From JALYGY01 sp963800975 (GTDB taxonomy: Bacteria; Actinomycetota; Rubrobacteria; Rubrobacterales; Rubrobacteraceae), in assembly GCA_963800975.1 (NCBI GenBank), contig CAWDDB010000008.1:310001-374000 (forward strand): a stretch of DNA of 64,000 nucleotides, written 5' to 3'. How positions within the stretch are numbered: the stretch's first letter is position 1; each line of letters starts with the position of its first letter. This document shows positions 18,452 through 27,898 of the stretch, one piece after another. The notes beneath the pieces are model-generated. The model searched no databases, had not been told where the DNA came from, and worked only from the letters and a program-made list of their open reading frames with translations. Both the position numbers and the translations under genes were made by a program.

Positions 18452-19285
18452 TCACGCGTTCCGGAGGCCGGACAGTTCGTTGCGGATCTCTTGCGCGAAG
18501 TGGGACGTCACGTGTTTGCGATACTCGGGTGCTCCGTGGACGTCGTCGTGGTACATGGAGTCGGTGATTTTCTGGCGCAGCCGCTCGTCCAAGGCCGGGG
18601 GATCCGGTACCAGGTCGAAGCCCAAGCGAATCGGCCGCTTAGTCGAGGCGGAGACCGTCAACACGAACGTGCCGTCGTGCGGGGAGAGCGTGCCGACTAG
18701 CAGCGCGGTCGAGCGACCCAGGTGCGTCAGCGACACGCGCCTGAAACTCGTTTGCTTTCGCAGGGCCGCGATCGGCAGCTCGATGGACCGCAGCAAGTCG
18801 CCCGGTTGGAGGATGTTCTGGTGGTCGCCCGTAACGAACTCCTCCGCACCAACGCGACGCTCCCCGCCATCCCTAAGCAGGATTGTGTATTCGCCTTCGA
18901 GCGCGACCGTGAGTGAGATCATGGGACCAGCCGGAAGCGACATGCAAATGTTGCCGCCGACGGTCGCCGTGTTCCACACCTTGAACGAGGCCAGGAACGA
19001 GTAGCAGCACTGGCGGATCAGGGGCGCGGCGGTCCAATGCTCGGGCGCTTGCATGGCCTCCAGCTGAGCGATCGTACAGGTGGGTGAGATCTGGAGTCCC
19101 TGCTCTCCAATCTCGAACGGCGCCCAGGAAAATCCGTGCAGATCCAGCAACCGGCGCAGTTGCGGCTGCGGCTCCGAGAAGAGCCACGTGCCGCCGGCAA
19201 GCCAGCTGTCTCCGTCGCGCCACTCGAATTCGTCGTCTCCGTTTCGGGTCATCCGTCGAACCGAAGCGATGGTGTTGAGGTCCAG
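18452..19285 (-). CDS. FAD-binding subunit of the XdhD-like dehydrogenase
   Basis: The flavin subunit that passes electrons from the Fe-S centres of the neighbouring Mo subunit. DSWLAGGTWLFSEPQPQL (about 25-42) is the first FAD loop of the CO/xanthine dehydrogenase flavoprotein family. WNTATVGGNICMSLPAGPMI (about 106-125) is the TIGGN loop. The C-terminal CO-dehydrogenase flavoprotein domain follows. The first ATG (19252) has no ribosome site. The frame continues to LDLNTIASVRR with a CTG at 19283-19285, seven bases after GGAGGAG, and a stop just before it. I therefore place the start at this CTG. The Mo/Fe-S gene begins 10 bp downstream. Confidence 0.8.
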   Translation of the reverse strand: MDLNTIASVRRMTRNGDDEFEWRDGDSWLAGGTWLFSEPQPQLRRLLDLHGFSWAPFEIGEQGLQISPTCTIAQLEAMQAPEHWTAAPLIRQCCYSFLASFKVWNTATVGGNICMSLPAGPMISLTVALEGEYTILLRDGGERRVGAEEFVTGDHQNILQPGDLLRSIELPIAALRKQTSFRRVSLTHLGRSTALLVGTLSPHDGTFVLTVSASTKRPIRLGFDLVPDPPALDERLRQKITDSMYHDDVHGAPEYRKHVTSHFAQEIRNELSGLRNA

Positions 19286-19769
19286 GTGTCAGCTCCTCCC
19301 GGTACTGCGACGGTCTAGAACGCCACCATGAGTGTCCTCTTCTGATCGCGCCCCAAACTCGGCCACACGTGTGACCCTAAGGTTCCGCGCCAGCAAGCAG
19401 GACATTCCAACGTTCGCCTCGACCCCCGCGGCTCGCCTGCCGCCTCCCCACAACCTATCGATCACATCATACAGGCTGGGATAGGGAAAGCGCATCCCAA
19501 AAGCGTTCTGGTTCCGAATACCGGGCGAAGGGTGCAGGAGCGAGGGTGTCTCGACGCGTTCCTAGAGCCGACCGTTGCCGCTGCTGGTACGGTCGCTGTT
19601 CTGGGTCGCGATTGCGGCCTGCGGCAGGAGGCCACGATCCCAGGTGGACCAATGGGATATAGGACACTGGTATTTGCGGCTGAGGCCTTCTCGACCTGGG
19701 GCAATAGTACCGCGCCGGGAGCCTGTATAATGCTGGGCCGTCATGGCGGGCTTCGCGGGAGTCTAGAAC
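19286..19769. other. Divergent intergenic region, XDH operon / sucCD
   Basis: 484 bp between the minus-strand purine operon and sucC. No frame here has a family-like sequence or a ribosome site. TATAAT at 19726-19731 is the likely -10 of sucC. On the minus strand a TATGAT near 19465 could serve the purine operon. Nothing else recognised. Confidence 0.5.
19726..19731 (+). promoter_or_regulatory. -10 element (TATAAT) for sucCD
   Basis: A consensus TATAAT 38 bp before the sucC TTG. The transcript start would fall near 19738, giving a leader of about 32 bases carrying GGGAG. No matching -35 is evident. Confidence 0.5.
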
Positions 19770-20921
19770 TTGGACCTGTACGAGTATCAGGGGAAGAAAT
19801 TGCTGAGGGATAGCGGCGTCGAGACGCTAGAAGGCATCGTCGCCCAGACACCACGAGAGGCCCGTGAGGCTGCGGAAAGCTTCGGCGGGACCGTCGCCGT
19901 CAAGGCACAGGTGCTCACCGGCGGCCGAGGCAAGGCTGGCGGCATCAAGGTGGTTCAGAGCCCGGACGAGGCCGAGGAGGCGGCGGATCAGATCCTCGGG
20001 ATGGACATCAGGGGCCACACGGTGCGTCACGTGCTAGTCGAGGCGGGGGCCGACATCGTGGTGGAGATGTACCTCTCGGTTACCGTAGACCGAGAGGCGA
20101 AGCGCCCGCTGATACTCTTCTCCACAGAGGGCGGCGTCGAGATCGAAGAGGTCGCCGAGACCAACCCCGAGGCGATCGTGCAGCTGCGCGTGGATCCACT
20201 CGTCGGACTGCTCCCCTACCAGGTGCGTGAGGTCGTTTTCTCCGCCGGGCTCGAGGGCGACGCAGCCAAGGGCGTAGGCAAGGTGCTCAACGATCTCTAC
20301 AGGGCCTTCGAGGACCTGGACGCGAGTCTGGTGGAGATCAACCCCCTCGTCGTGACGGGCGACGGACGCGTGCTCGCGCTAGACGCCAAGGTCACGGTCG
20401 ATAACTCCAGCCTCTACAGGCACCCCGACATCGCCGAGTTGCACGACGCGGAGGCGGCCGACCCGCAGGAGCAGCGGGCCCAGGAAGCCGACCTGCAGTA
20501 CGTCAAGCTGGAAGGAGACGTCGGCATCCTCGGAAACGGGGCCGGTCTCGTGATGAGCACGCTCGACGTGGTCGCGCAGGCAGGCGGCGAGCCGGCCAAT
20601 TTCTGCGACGTCGGTGGCGGGGCGGATGCCGAAAAGATCTCGACCGCGCTCGACATTGTGACCTCGAACGAGCAGGTCAGGAGCGTGCTCTTCAACATCT
20701 TCGGCGGGATCACGCGTGGCGACGAGGTGGCCCGTGGGCTCCTTTCCGCGATAGAACGAACCGGCATAGACCTCCCGATAGTCGTGCGGCTCGACGGGAC
20801 CAACGCCGAAGAAGGGCGCCAGATACTTGCGGAGAACACACCAGAGAACGTCGTGACCGAGGAGACGATGCTTGACGCGGCGAGGCGGGCCGTCGAGCTC
20901 GCGCGGGACGGAGGACGCTAG
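19770..20921 (+). CDS. sucC: Succinyl-CoA synthetase (ADP-forming), beta subunit
   Basis: Substrate-level phosphorylation step of the TCA cycle, succinyl-CoA to succinate. 383 residues: MDLYEYQGKKLLRDSGVETL, then the ATP-grasp domain with VKAQVLTGGRGKAGGIKV (about 45-62), ASLVEINPLVVTGDGRVLALDAKVT (metal site, split near 190-212) and the CoA-ligase domain with FCDVGGGADAEKI and NIFGGITRGDEVA. The TTG start is nine bases after GGGAG. The stop overlaps the sucD GTG by one base. Confidence 0.95.
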   Translation: MDLYEYQGKKLLRDSGVETLEGIVAQTPREAREAAESFGGTVAVKAQVLTGGRGKAGGIKVVQSPDEAEEAADQILGMDIRGHTVRHVLVEAGADIVVEMYLSVTVDREAKRPLILFSTEGGVEIEEVAETNPEAIVQLRVDPLVGLLPYQVREVVFSAGLEGDAAKGVGKVLNDLYRAFEDLDASLVEINPLVVTGDGRVLALDAKVTVDNSSLYRHPDIAELHDAEAADPQEQRAQEADLQYVKLEGDVGILGNGAGLVMSTLDVVAQAGGEPANFCDVGGGADAEKISTALDIVTSNEQVRSVLFNIFGGITRGDEVARGLLSAIERTGIDLPIVVRLDGTNAEEGRQILAENTPENVVTEETMLDAARRAVELARDGGR

Positions 20922-21790
20922 TGGCGATACTCGTCGACAACGATACACGACTCCTCGTGCAGGGGATTACGGGCAGGGAAGGCGCGTTCCACACGGGACG
21001 CATGCTGGAGAGCGGCACGAACGTCGTTGCCGGCGTTACGCCAGGCAAGGGCGGGCAGGAATACGAAGGCGTTCCCGTGTTCAACACCGTGGGAGGGGCG
21101 GTCGAGGAGACCGGCGCCAACGCGAGCGTCATCTTCGTCCCTCCCCCGTTCGCCGCCGACGCCATCTTCGAGTCGCTCGACTCCGGCCTCTCGACCGTCT
21201 GCTGCATAACGGAGGGTATCCCCGTGCACGACATGATGCGGGTGGCGGACTACCTGCAGACGAAGGACGCGACACTGGTAGGGCCCAACTGCCCCGGCGT
21301 TCTCTCGCCCGAGAAGGCGAACGTGTCCATCATGCCGCGCGACATCTTCATGCCTGGCAACGTCGGGGTCGTTAGCCGCAGCGGGACGCTAACCTACCAG
21401 ATAGTCAACGAGCTCACGCAGCGGGGTATCGGGCAGAGCACGGCCGTCGGCATAGGGGGCGACCCCATCATCGGGACGAACTTCATCGAGATCCTCGAGA
21501 AGTTCGAGGCGGACCCCGAGACCGATTGCGCCGTGATGATAGGCGAGATCGGTGGCAACGCCGAGCAGCTGGCCGCGCAGTACGTGCAGCGCGAGATGAC
21601 CACGCCGGTGGTCGCGTACATAGCCGGTTTCACAGCCCCCGAGGGCAAGACCATGGGTCACGCGGGCGCGATAGTCTCGGGCGGTGAGAGTACCGCCGAG
21701 GCCAAGAGCGAGGCGCTGCGCAAGGCGGGAATAAGGGCGGCGACGAACCCCTCCGAGGTGGCCGAGCTCGTGGCCGAAGCGCTGGCCTAG
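20921..21790 (+). CDS. sucD: Succinyl-CoA synthetase (ADP-forming), alpha subunit
   Basis: Partner of SucC; carries the phosphohistidine. 289 residues with the CoA-binding Rossmann start VQGITGREGAFHTGRMLESG, GVTPGKGGQEYEGVPVFNTV, CCITEGIPVHDMMR and GPNCPGVLSPEKA. The active His lies in GKTMGHAGAIVSGG (about 246). GTG 20921 overlaps the sucC stop (TAGTG), so translation is coupled. The 289-residue length is normal. Confidence 0.95.
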   Translation: MAILVDNDTRLLVQGITGREGAFHTGRMLESGTNVVAGVTPGKGGQEYEGVPVFNTVGGAVEETGANASVIFVPPPFAADAIFESLDSGLSTVCCITEGIPVHDMMRVADYLQTKDATLVGPNCPGVLSPEKANVSIMPRDIFMPGNVGVVSRSGTLTYQIVNELTQRGIGQSTAVGIGGDPIIGTNFIEILEKFEADPETDCAVMIGEIGGNAEQLAAQYVQREMTTPVVAYIAGFTAPEGKTMGHAGAIVSGGESTAEAKSEALRKAGIRAATNPSEVAELVAEALA

Positions 21791-21792
21791 CC

Positions 21793-22845
21793 GTGGCCCT
21801 CAGGGAGGTCGAAGGACCGCCCGGCAGCCCCTGGAACCGGCGGCTGAACGGGCGCGTTGACGTGCTGACCGTGCGCTCGGAGTTCCTGGCAGGCAACCCG
21901 TTAGGGGATCCCTCGCTCAGGCCGCTCTACGTGTACGAGCCGCCCGGCGCGGACGCCTCCGGGGAGCTCGCGTCGATCTACGTGATCCAGGGTTTCACTG
22001 GTCAGCTTGATATGTGGCTGAACCGATCCGCGTTCGAACCGACGATGCTCGAACGGCTCGACGAGCTATTCACCTCGAACGAGTGTCCGCCCTGCGTGGT
22101 GATCTTCGTGGACGCGTGGACGTCCTACGGCGGCTCGCAGTTCATCAACTCGGTCTCGACCGGGCGCTACATGGACTACCTCTGCGACGAGGTCGTGCCT
22201 TTCGTCGACGAGCGATACGCGACCTTGGCTAGCCGAGATCACCGTGGGCTCAGCGGCAAATCCAGCGGAGGATACGGGGCCATGGTGGTGCCGATGCTGC
22301 GACCGGACACGTTCGGAGCGCTCGCCTCGCACGCGGGCGACGCGCTATTCGAGGTCTGCTACGCGCCAGATTTTCGCGAGGTATCGCGCCAGTTGCGCAA
22401 CGACTTCGAGGGCTCGTACGACGTCTATTTCGAGCGCTTCGCCGCATCGGATCGGCTGGACTTCGAACGCTTCGGCAAGCCTTTCGAGATCTACGGTTAC
22501 GCGGCCTGTTACTCGCCAGACGAAGCGAATCCCGGGAAGGCGTCACTTCCGTTCGACCTGGAGACGGGCCAGCTAGACGAGGAAGTATGGCGCAAGTGGC
22601 TCGCGTGGGACCCCGTGCGAATGGCGCCGGAGCAAGGAGACGCGCTGGCGAGCATGCGGCGGATCTACCTCGACGCCGGCAAGTCGGACGAGTGGTACCT
22701 CGACCTCGGCGCCAGCGCCTTCGCCAGGGAGCTGGAAGCCCTGGGCATCGAGCACACCCTTGACCTCTTCGACGGCACCCATATGGGCATCCAGTACCGT
22801 TATCCCCGCGCGATTGCAGAGCTCGCTAAGACCCTGTCGCCGTGA
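21793..22845 (+). CDS. Alpha/beta-hydrolase esterase (esterase D / EstA-like)
   Basis: A 350-residue hydrolase of the putative-esterase family (antigen 85 / esterase D group). YVIQGFTGQLDMWLNR gives the oxyanion loop (about 60-75). HRGLSGKSSGGYGAMVVPM contains the nucleophile Ser in a GxSSGG elbow (about 156). The late His is in FDGTHMGIQYR (about 330), and an Asp is probably in YLDAGKSDEWYL. No signal peptide is present. The GTG start comes two bases after the sucD stop, so it is in the suc operon. Why an esterase follows sucCD is not clear. Substrate unknown. Confidence 0.78.
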   Translation: MALREVEGPPGSPWNRRLNGRVDVLTVRSEFLAGNPLGDPSLRPLYVYEPPGADASGELASIYVIQGFTGQLDMWLNRSAFEPTMLERLDELFTSNECPPCVVIFVDAWTSYGGSQFINSVSTGRYMDYLCDEVVPFVDERYATLASRDHRGLSGKSSGGYGAMVVPMLRPDTFGALASHAGDALFEVCYAPDFREVSRQLRNDFEGSYDVYFERFAASDRLDFERFGKPFEIYGYAACYSPDEANPGKASLPFDLETGQLDEEVWRKWLAWDPVRMAPEQGDALASMRRIYLDAGKSDEWYLDLGASAFARELEALGIEHTLDLFDGTHMGIQYRYPRAIAELAKTLSP

Positions 22846-22899
22846 GCAGCGGTCTCTGGGCAAAGCGCGGGGAGGCGGGCGACAAGCCACGGGGCGGGA

Positions 22900-22961
22900 T
22901 AAAATTGGCAACCCACGCTACCCTGGCCCGCATTGGAATGGTGGACGTGTTGAAACACCAT
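22900..22961 (+). promoter_or_regulatory. Possible promoter and operator of the potassium-uptake locus
   Basis: TAAAAT at 22900-22905 could be a -10. At 22938-22961 ATGGTG and CACCAT flank a core that itself holds GTGTT and AACAC, forming a nested inverted repeat between the possible start point and the permease TTG at 22991. Operator and leader hairpin are both possible. The leader is too short for a c-di-AMP (ydaO-type) riboswitch. Confidence 0.3.
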
Positions 22962-22990
22962 CACCGCGCACGAGAGGAACAAGGGCCGAC

Positions 22991-24938
22991 TTGACGGGCT
23001 CACCCACGACAATTAGGCGTCGAGTCAGGACCTGGCTGCTCAAGCAGCAGGTGGAGGAGGTGGCCAAGGGCCCGGAGGCCAAGGAGAGCGGCGAGAAACA
23101 CCCCTGGTGGCAGGTCGTGTGCCTCACGGGCGTGGATTACTTCTCGACGCTTGGCTACATACCCGGGATTGCGGCGCTCGCCGCCGGGGCGCTCTCCCCC
23201 GTGGCTACGCTCCTAATCGTGCTGCTCACGCTCTTCGGGATGCTTCCGATGTACCGCAGGGTCGCGGATCAGAGCCCGCACGGGCAGGGGTCCATCGCGA
23301 TGCTCGAGAACCTTCTCTCGTTCTGGAGGGGGAAGGTTCTGGTGCTGATCCTCCTCGGCTTCGTCGCCACGGCGTGGGTGGTCACGATCACCCTGTCGGC
23401 GGCCGACGCCACGGCCCACGTGGTCGAAAACCCGCTGGTCCCCGAGTACTTCCACGACAAAGAGGTCGCGATCACGCTGGTGCTGCTGGCGTTCCTGGGC
23501 GCGATCTTCCTCCGCGGCTTCCGGGAGGCGATCGGTATCGCCGTCCTTGTGGTGGTCTCCTACCTGCTCCTGAACCTGATCGTCGTCGTCGCCGGAGCCT
23601 ACGAGATGTTGTCGAACCCTCGTGACGATATCCAACTGGCAGGAGGCGCTGTTCACCAGCTACGGCAATCCCTTGACGATGCTCGCGGTCTCCATGCTCG
23701 TGTTCCCACAGCTCGCGCTTGGCCTCTCCGGGTTCGAGACCGGCGTCGGCCTGATGCCGCTGGTACGGGGTGACTCAGAAGACGACCCGCAGCACCCCGT
23801 GGGCCGGATCCGCAACACCCGCAAGATGCTCACCATCGCGGCCATAACGATGAGCTTTTTCCTGGTCACGACGAGCTTCGTCACGGCGCTCCTGATACCG
23901 CCAGCGGAGTTCGATGAGGGCGGCAGCGCCAACGGGCGTGCGCTCGCCTACGTCGCCCACAACCAGCTCGGCGACGCGTTTGGCACCGTCTACGACATAT
24001 CGACGATAACCATTCTGTGGTTCGCGGGCGCCTCGGCGATGGCGGGCCTGTTGAACATCGTCCCCCGCTACCTGCCCCGTTACGGCATGGCCCCCGAGTG
24101 GGGGCGCGCGATCCGACCCCTCGTCCTGGTCTATATTGTCGTCTGTTGCGCCGTCACGATTATCTTCGGGGCGAGCGTGGACGCGCAGGCCGGCGCCTAC
24201 GCGACCGGCGTCCTGGCAATGATGACCTCGGCCGCCTTCGCGGTGTCGTTGTCGTCCTACCGCAGGGGCTCGAAAGGCGAAGCCTTAGCGTTCGGCCTTG
24301 TAACTGCCGTGTTCATCTACGCCCTCGTCGCCAACGAGATACAGCGGCCGGATGGCCTGCTCATAGCGGGCTTCTTCGTGGTCGCGATTGTGGGCACCTC
24401 GCTGTTCTCGCGCGTCTACCGTTCGACGGAGTTGCGCCAGGAGCGGATAGAGATCGACGAGATCGCCCAGAAGTTTATAGACGTGGCGGCTAGGGAAGGC
24501 GAGATCCACATAGTCGCGCACCGGCGCAGGACCGGGGACGACCCCGAAGAGTACGCCCGAAAGGAGAAAGAGCAGCGGGAGGATAACCACATACCGAGCG
24601 GAGAATCCATACTATTTCTGGAGGTGGACGTGGAGGATGCCTCGGAGTTCACGGACGTGCTCGAGGTGCGAGGCGTCGAGGTCGGCGGGCACAAGGTGCT
24701 GCGAGCCGTGAGCTCGGTGGTGCCCAACGCGATCGCGGCCTTCCTGCTGCACCTGCGCGACACCACCGGGAGGACACCGCACTGCTATTTCGGTTGGACG
24801 GAGGGCAACCCGGTCATATACCTGATCCGATACCTCCTGTTCGGGGAGGGCGATACCGCGCCGGTAACGCATGAGGTCCTGAGGGAGGCGGAGCCGATAG
24901 CCGAGCAGAGACCAGCGATCCACGTCGGTGGCCGGTGA
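22991..24938 (+). pseudogene. APC-superfamily permease (KimA/Rv2690c-like), frameshifted
   Basis: A large membrane transporter, about 648 residues if intact, with 12 or so membrane segments and a cytoplasmic C-terminal domain of about 170 residues (IEIDEIAQKFIDVAAREGEI, then EYARKEKEQRE). The first frame, from TTG 22991 (WWQVVCLTGVDYFSTLGYIP, LPMYRRVADQSPHGQGSI), fails after GAYEMLSNP. The sequence resumes in the next frame as VTISNWQEALFTSYGNP. One extra base near 23618 explains it. The neighbouring KtrA and KtrB genes, the KimA potassium carrier of the same superfamily and the similar permease beside trkA genes in Mycobacterium suggest potassium transport; amino acids are the alternative. 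Frames: to 23773 and 23622-24938. Confidence 0.75.
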
Positions 24939-25594
24939 AGCAGGAGTTCGTCATCGTCGGTCTCGGCCACCTCGGGGTGGCGATGGCCGAGACCCTGCTC
25001 TCGCTCGGTCACGAGGTGCTTGGTATAGACGTGGACCGAAACGTGGTGCAGGACCTGGCGGACGAGCTTCCGCGGGCCCACCTTGTGGCCGCGGACGCTA
25101 CGGACGAGGAGGTCCTGAGAAACCTGGAGGTTGCCCGGTTCGACCAGGCAGCGGTCGTGATCGGGGAGAACGTGGAGGCGAGCATCCTGGCGACCGCGAA
25201 CCTCAAGGAGCTGGGGGTGGGGACGGTGGTTGCGCGGGCCACGGGCAAGCTGCACGCGCGCGTGCTGGAGAAGATCGGGGCCGACCGCGTGGTCGAGCCG
25301 GAAAAGGAGATGGGCGCCCAGCTAGCCCGAACCATGGCCGCCCCTATCGTGATGGATTACGTGGACCTCGGCGAGGACGAAGCCCTGATCGAAGCCCACG
25401 TGCCCGACCAGTGGGCCGGAAAGACCCTGGCCGAGCTGAACCTCTACCGCAAGAGCGGCGTAACGATCCTCGCGCTCAAGTCGAAGGGAGGCTCCGGAAC
25501 CATCCCGAAAGGCGACACCCGCCTCAACGCCGATGACGTTGTCGTCGTGGGCGGCCGCAAGGACGAGCTGGACAGGCTAGATCTGTTCCGCTGA
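24935..25594 (+). CDS. Potassium-channel gating protein KtrA/TrkA (RCK)
   Basis: A cytoplasmic regulator of a Ktr/Trk potassium channel. 219 residues: RCK-N Rossmann domain with FVIVGLGHLGVAMAETLLSL (about 5-24), the Asp of GIDVDRNVVQDLAD binding the nucleotide ribose, and VAADATDEEVLRN. RCK-C (about 135-215) follows with YVDLGEDEALIEAHVP and VVVVGGRKDELDRL; in relatives this domain can bind cyclic di-AMP. GTG 24935 overlaps the permease stop (GTGA). It converges with ktrB, their stops 15 bp apart. Confidence 0.88.
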   Translation: MKQEFVIVGLGHLGVAMAETLLSLGHEVLGIDVDRNVVQDLADELPRAHLVAADATDEEVLRNLEVARFDQAAVVIGENVEASILATANLKELGVGTVVARATGKLHARVLEKIGADRVVEPEKEMGAQLARTMAAPIVMDYVDLGEDEALIEAHVPDQWAGKTLAELNLYRKSGVTILALKSKGGSGTIPKGDTRLNADDVVVVGGRKDELDRLDLFR

Positions 25595-25609
25595 GGTCCC
25601 GAGGGGCGC

Positions 25610-26933
25610 CTATCCTATCGCCACGTCCTCCTTGGGGAACGCGTACTCCTGGCTGGCCTGGCGCGCGGAGAGCGAGAGGACGAGCGTTATCGGGCCCACC
25701 CGGCCCAGGAACATTATTACTGGAGATCAGGACCTTTCCGAAGGTGGAGAGGTCGGGCGTGACGTTCAGGGAGAGCCCGACCGTCCCGAAGGCCGAGGTA
25801 ACCTCGAACACGGCCAGCATTAACCTCAGGCCGTCCGAGATCATCAACGCCACGGTCCCGACGAGCACGAGCACGATAGCCAGCGCGAACAGCGTGAGAG
25901 CGCGCAGGACGACCGGCTGCGGCACCTCGCGCCAGAACAAGGTGACACCGCTTCTGCCCCGGAGCTGGGCCCAGATGATCAGGACGACGATCGCCATCGT
26001 GGTGACCTTGACGCCGCCGGCGGTCGACGTCGGTGCTGCCCCGATAAACATCAGCACGGTCTGCACCACCAGGGTCGGCTCGCGCATCTGGGTGTAGTCC
26101 ACGGTCGAGAACCCGGCCGTGCGGGGGGTCACGCCCTGGAACATGGCCATCGCGATCCGGGTCCCGACCGGTTCGCCCCCGAGCGTACGAGCGTTGGTCC
26201 ACTCGAGCAATCCCACGCTCAGCACGCCAACAACGAGAAGCACCGCGGTCGTAACCAGCACCACCTTGGAGTTGAGGACGAGCCGCCGAACCCGCATGTA
26301 GGACGCCAGGTTGACGAGCACCGGGAAACCGAGCCCACCGAGCACGATGAGTAAGGCAAGGGTACCCACGATCATCCAGTTACCCGCGTAGGCGGTGAGA
26401 TCCTCCTCCGGTAGGGTCACGAACCCCGAGTTACAGAAGGCCATGATGGCGTGGAACACCCCCTGAAAAGCGCTCTGGCCCGGGTCGAGGCCAGCCCTGG
26501 CGAAGGCGATGGCGAGCACCACCGCCCCGACCACCTCGCAGGCGAAGGTTATGGCGGCTATCTGGCCCAGCAGGCGCAGGGTGTTCCTGATGGAGTCGAC
26601 GCTCTCCAGCTGCTCGCGCACGATCAACAGGTCGCCGAATCCAACCCTGCGCCCGATGGCGAGCACCGCCAGGGTCGTTACCGTCATGACCCCGAGGCCA
26701 CCGATCTGCATGAGCACCATGATCACGACGCTTCCGAAAGCGGTGAAGGTGGCGGGCATGTCCAGGGTCGAGAGTCCCGTGACGCTGGAGGCGCTGGTAG
26801 CCACGAAGGCCGCGTCGACCCACGTGATTCCTTGCTGGGTGGAAGCCGGTAACTTGAGCAGCACCGTGCCGGTGGCTACCAGCACCAGGAAGCCGAGGAC
26901 CACCAGGCGCGGGATGCGCGTTCTACGCCCCAC
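25610..26933 (-). pseudogene. Potassium channel subunit KtrB/TrkH, frameshifted near the C-terminus
   Basis: The pore-forming partner of KtrA. About 440 residues when read through. Four P-loops carry the filter glycines (SSVTGLSTLD, CNSGFVTLP, TPRTAGFSTVD, SAFGTVGLSLN), and GAAPTSTAGGVKVTT is the KtrB intramembrane loop. After GKVLISS the frame goes wrong: a single extra base near 25718 shifts it, while the conserved tail IMFLGRVGPITLVLSLS, then YAFPKEDVAIG, runs in the neighbouring frame to a stop at 25610. Unshifted, the protein would end in a foreign tail at 25524, overlapping ktrA. The GTG start has GGAGGG eight bases upstream. Lesion or sequencing error. Confidence 0.82.
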
Positions 26934-26980
26934 GAGCCTATCCCTCCACTACCGGGCCGATCTGGCTGCCAGCTGCCCCC

Positions 26981-27898
26981 TTACGCGGGCAGGTCAAAGA
27001 TCCTGCGCCCCATCAGGCTGGCGACGAGCTCGACCGCGAGGGCGGCGGTCCCGTTCCTGTCGTCCAGGATAGGGTTGACCTCCACGACGTCGAGCGAGGT
27101 GACCCTCTCGGACTCGTTGATCAACTCCATCACCAGGTGCGCTTCGCGGTACGTCAGGCCGCCGGGGATCGGCGTCCCGACGCCGGGAGCAACGTCGGGG
27201 TCGAGCACGTCAAGGTCGAGCGAGACGTGGACCCTGTCGAGGTGCGAGAGCGCCTTCAGCGCCCGGCGCACGACGGTCGCGATTCCGTACGCGTCGATCT
27301 CCCTCATCGTGTAGACGCGGACACCCGCCTCCCGCAACAGCCGCTTCTCCTCGAGGTCCACCGACCTGAGCCCCAGGATAACGACGTCCTCCGTGCGCAC
27401 GCTCGCGCCCTGGCCGCCGATCTCTACGAGGGCCGGATCTCCTGTGCCGGTCAGTACCGAGAGCGGCATCCCGTGGATGTTTCCGGAGGGCGACGACCCG
27501 GGGGTGTTGTAATCGGCGTGGGCGTCGAGCCAGATGACACCGGTTCGTCCCGCGTTGTTCGCGACGCCCGCCACGGTCCCGATAGCGACGGAGTGGTCGC
27601 CCCCGAGGAAGATCGGGAAGAGCCCCGCGGAGGTCATCGCCTCTGCCCGCGTGGCAACCTCCTCGCACACAGCGCGAACGGCCGCGAGATGCCTTATCTC
27701 CCCCTTTTTCTCAACGGTCTCGGGGATAGGAACCGCGACGTTGCCCAGATCCGCCACGTCGTACCCCAGCTCCTCGAGCGCGCCCTGCAGCCGCGCGTAG
27801 CGAATGGCCGAAGGGCCCATGTCCACGCCTCGTCTGTCCTGCCCGAGATCCATCGGCACGCCCAGGATCCCTGGCGGCCTTCTAGCCCCCTCAAACAT
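26981..27898 (-). CDS. rocF: Arginase
   Basis: Hydrolyses arginine to ornithine and urea with a binuclear manganese centre. 305 residues with all metal motifs: FLGGDHSVAIGT (about 100), VIWLDAHADYNTPGSSPSGN (about 121-140) and HVSLDLDVLDPDVAPGVGTP (about 222-241). LGQDRRGVDMGPSAIRYA near the N-terminus is typical. The guanidinium-binding Glu is in SLDVVEVNP. The ATG overlaps the end of ggt by eight bases, so it is the second gene of a ggt-rocF pair. Arginase rather than agmatinase is favoured by the GNIHGMPL and GPSAIR context. Confidence 0.92.
   Translation of the reverse strand: MFEGARRPPGILGVPMDLGQDRRGVDMGPSAIRYARLQGALEELGYDVADLGNVAVPIPETVEKKGEIRHLAAVRAVCEEVATRAEAMTSAGLFPIFLGGDHSVAIGTVAGVANNAGRTGVIWLDAHADYNTPGSSPSGNIHGMPLSVLTGTGDPALVEIGGQGASVRTEDVVILGLRSVDLEEKRLLREAGVRVYTMREIDAYGIATVVRRALKALSHLDRVHVSLDLDVLDPDVAPGVGTPIPGGLTYREAHLVMELINESERVTSLDVVEVNPILDDRNGTAALAVELVASLMGRRIFDLPA

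Noticed and set aside
22846..22990. c-di-AMP (ydaO-type) riboswitch before the potassium genes
   Set aside because: The region is too short and lacks the conserved core; only a small inverted repeat is present.
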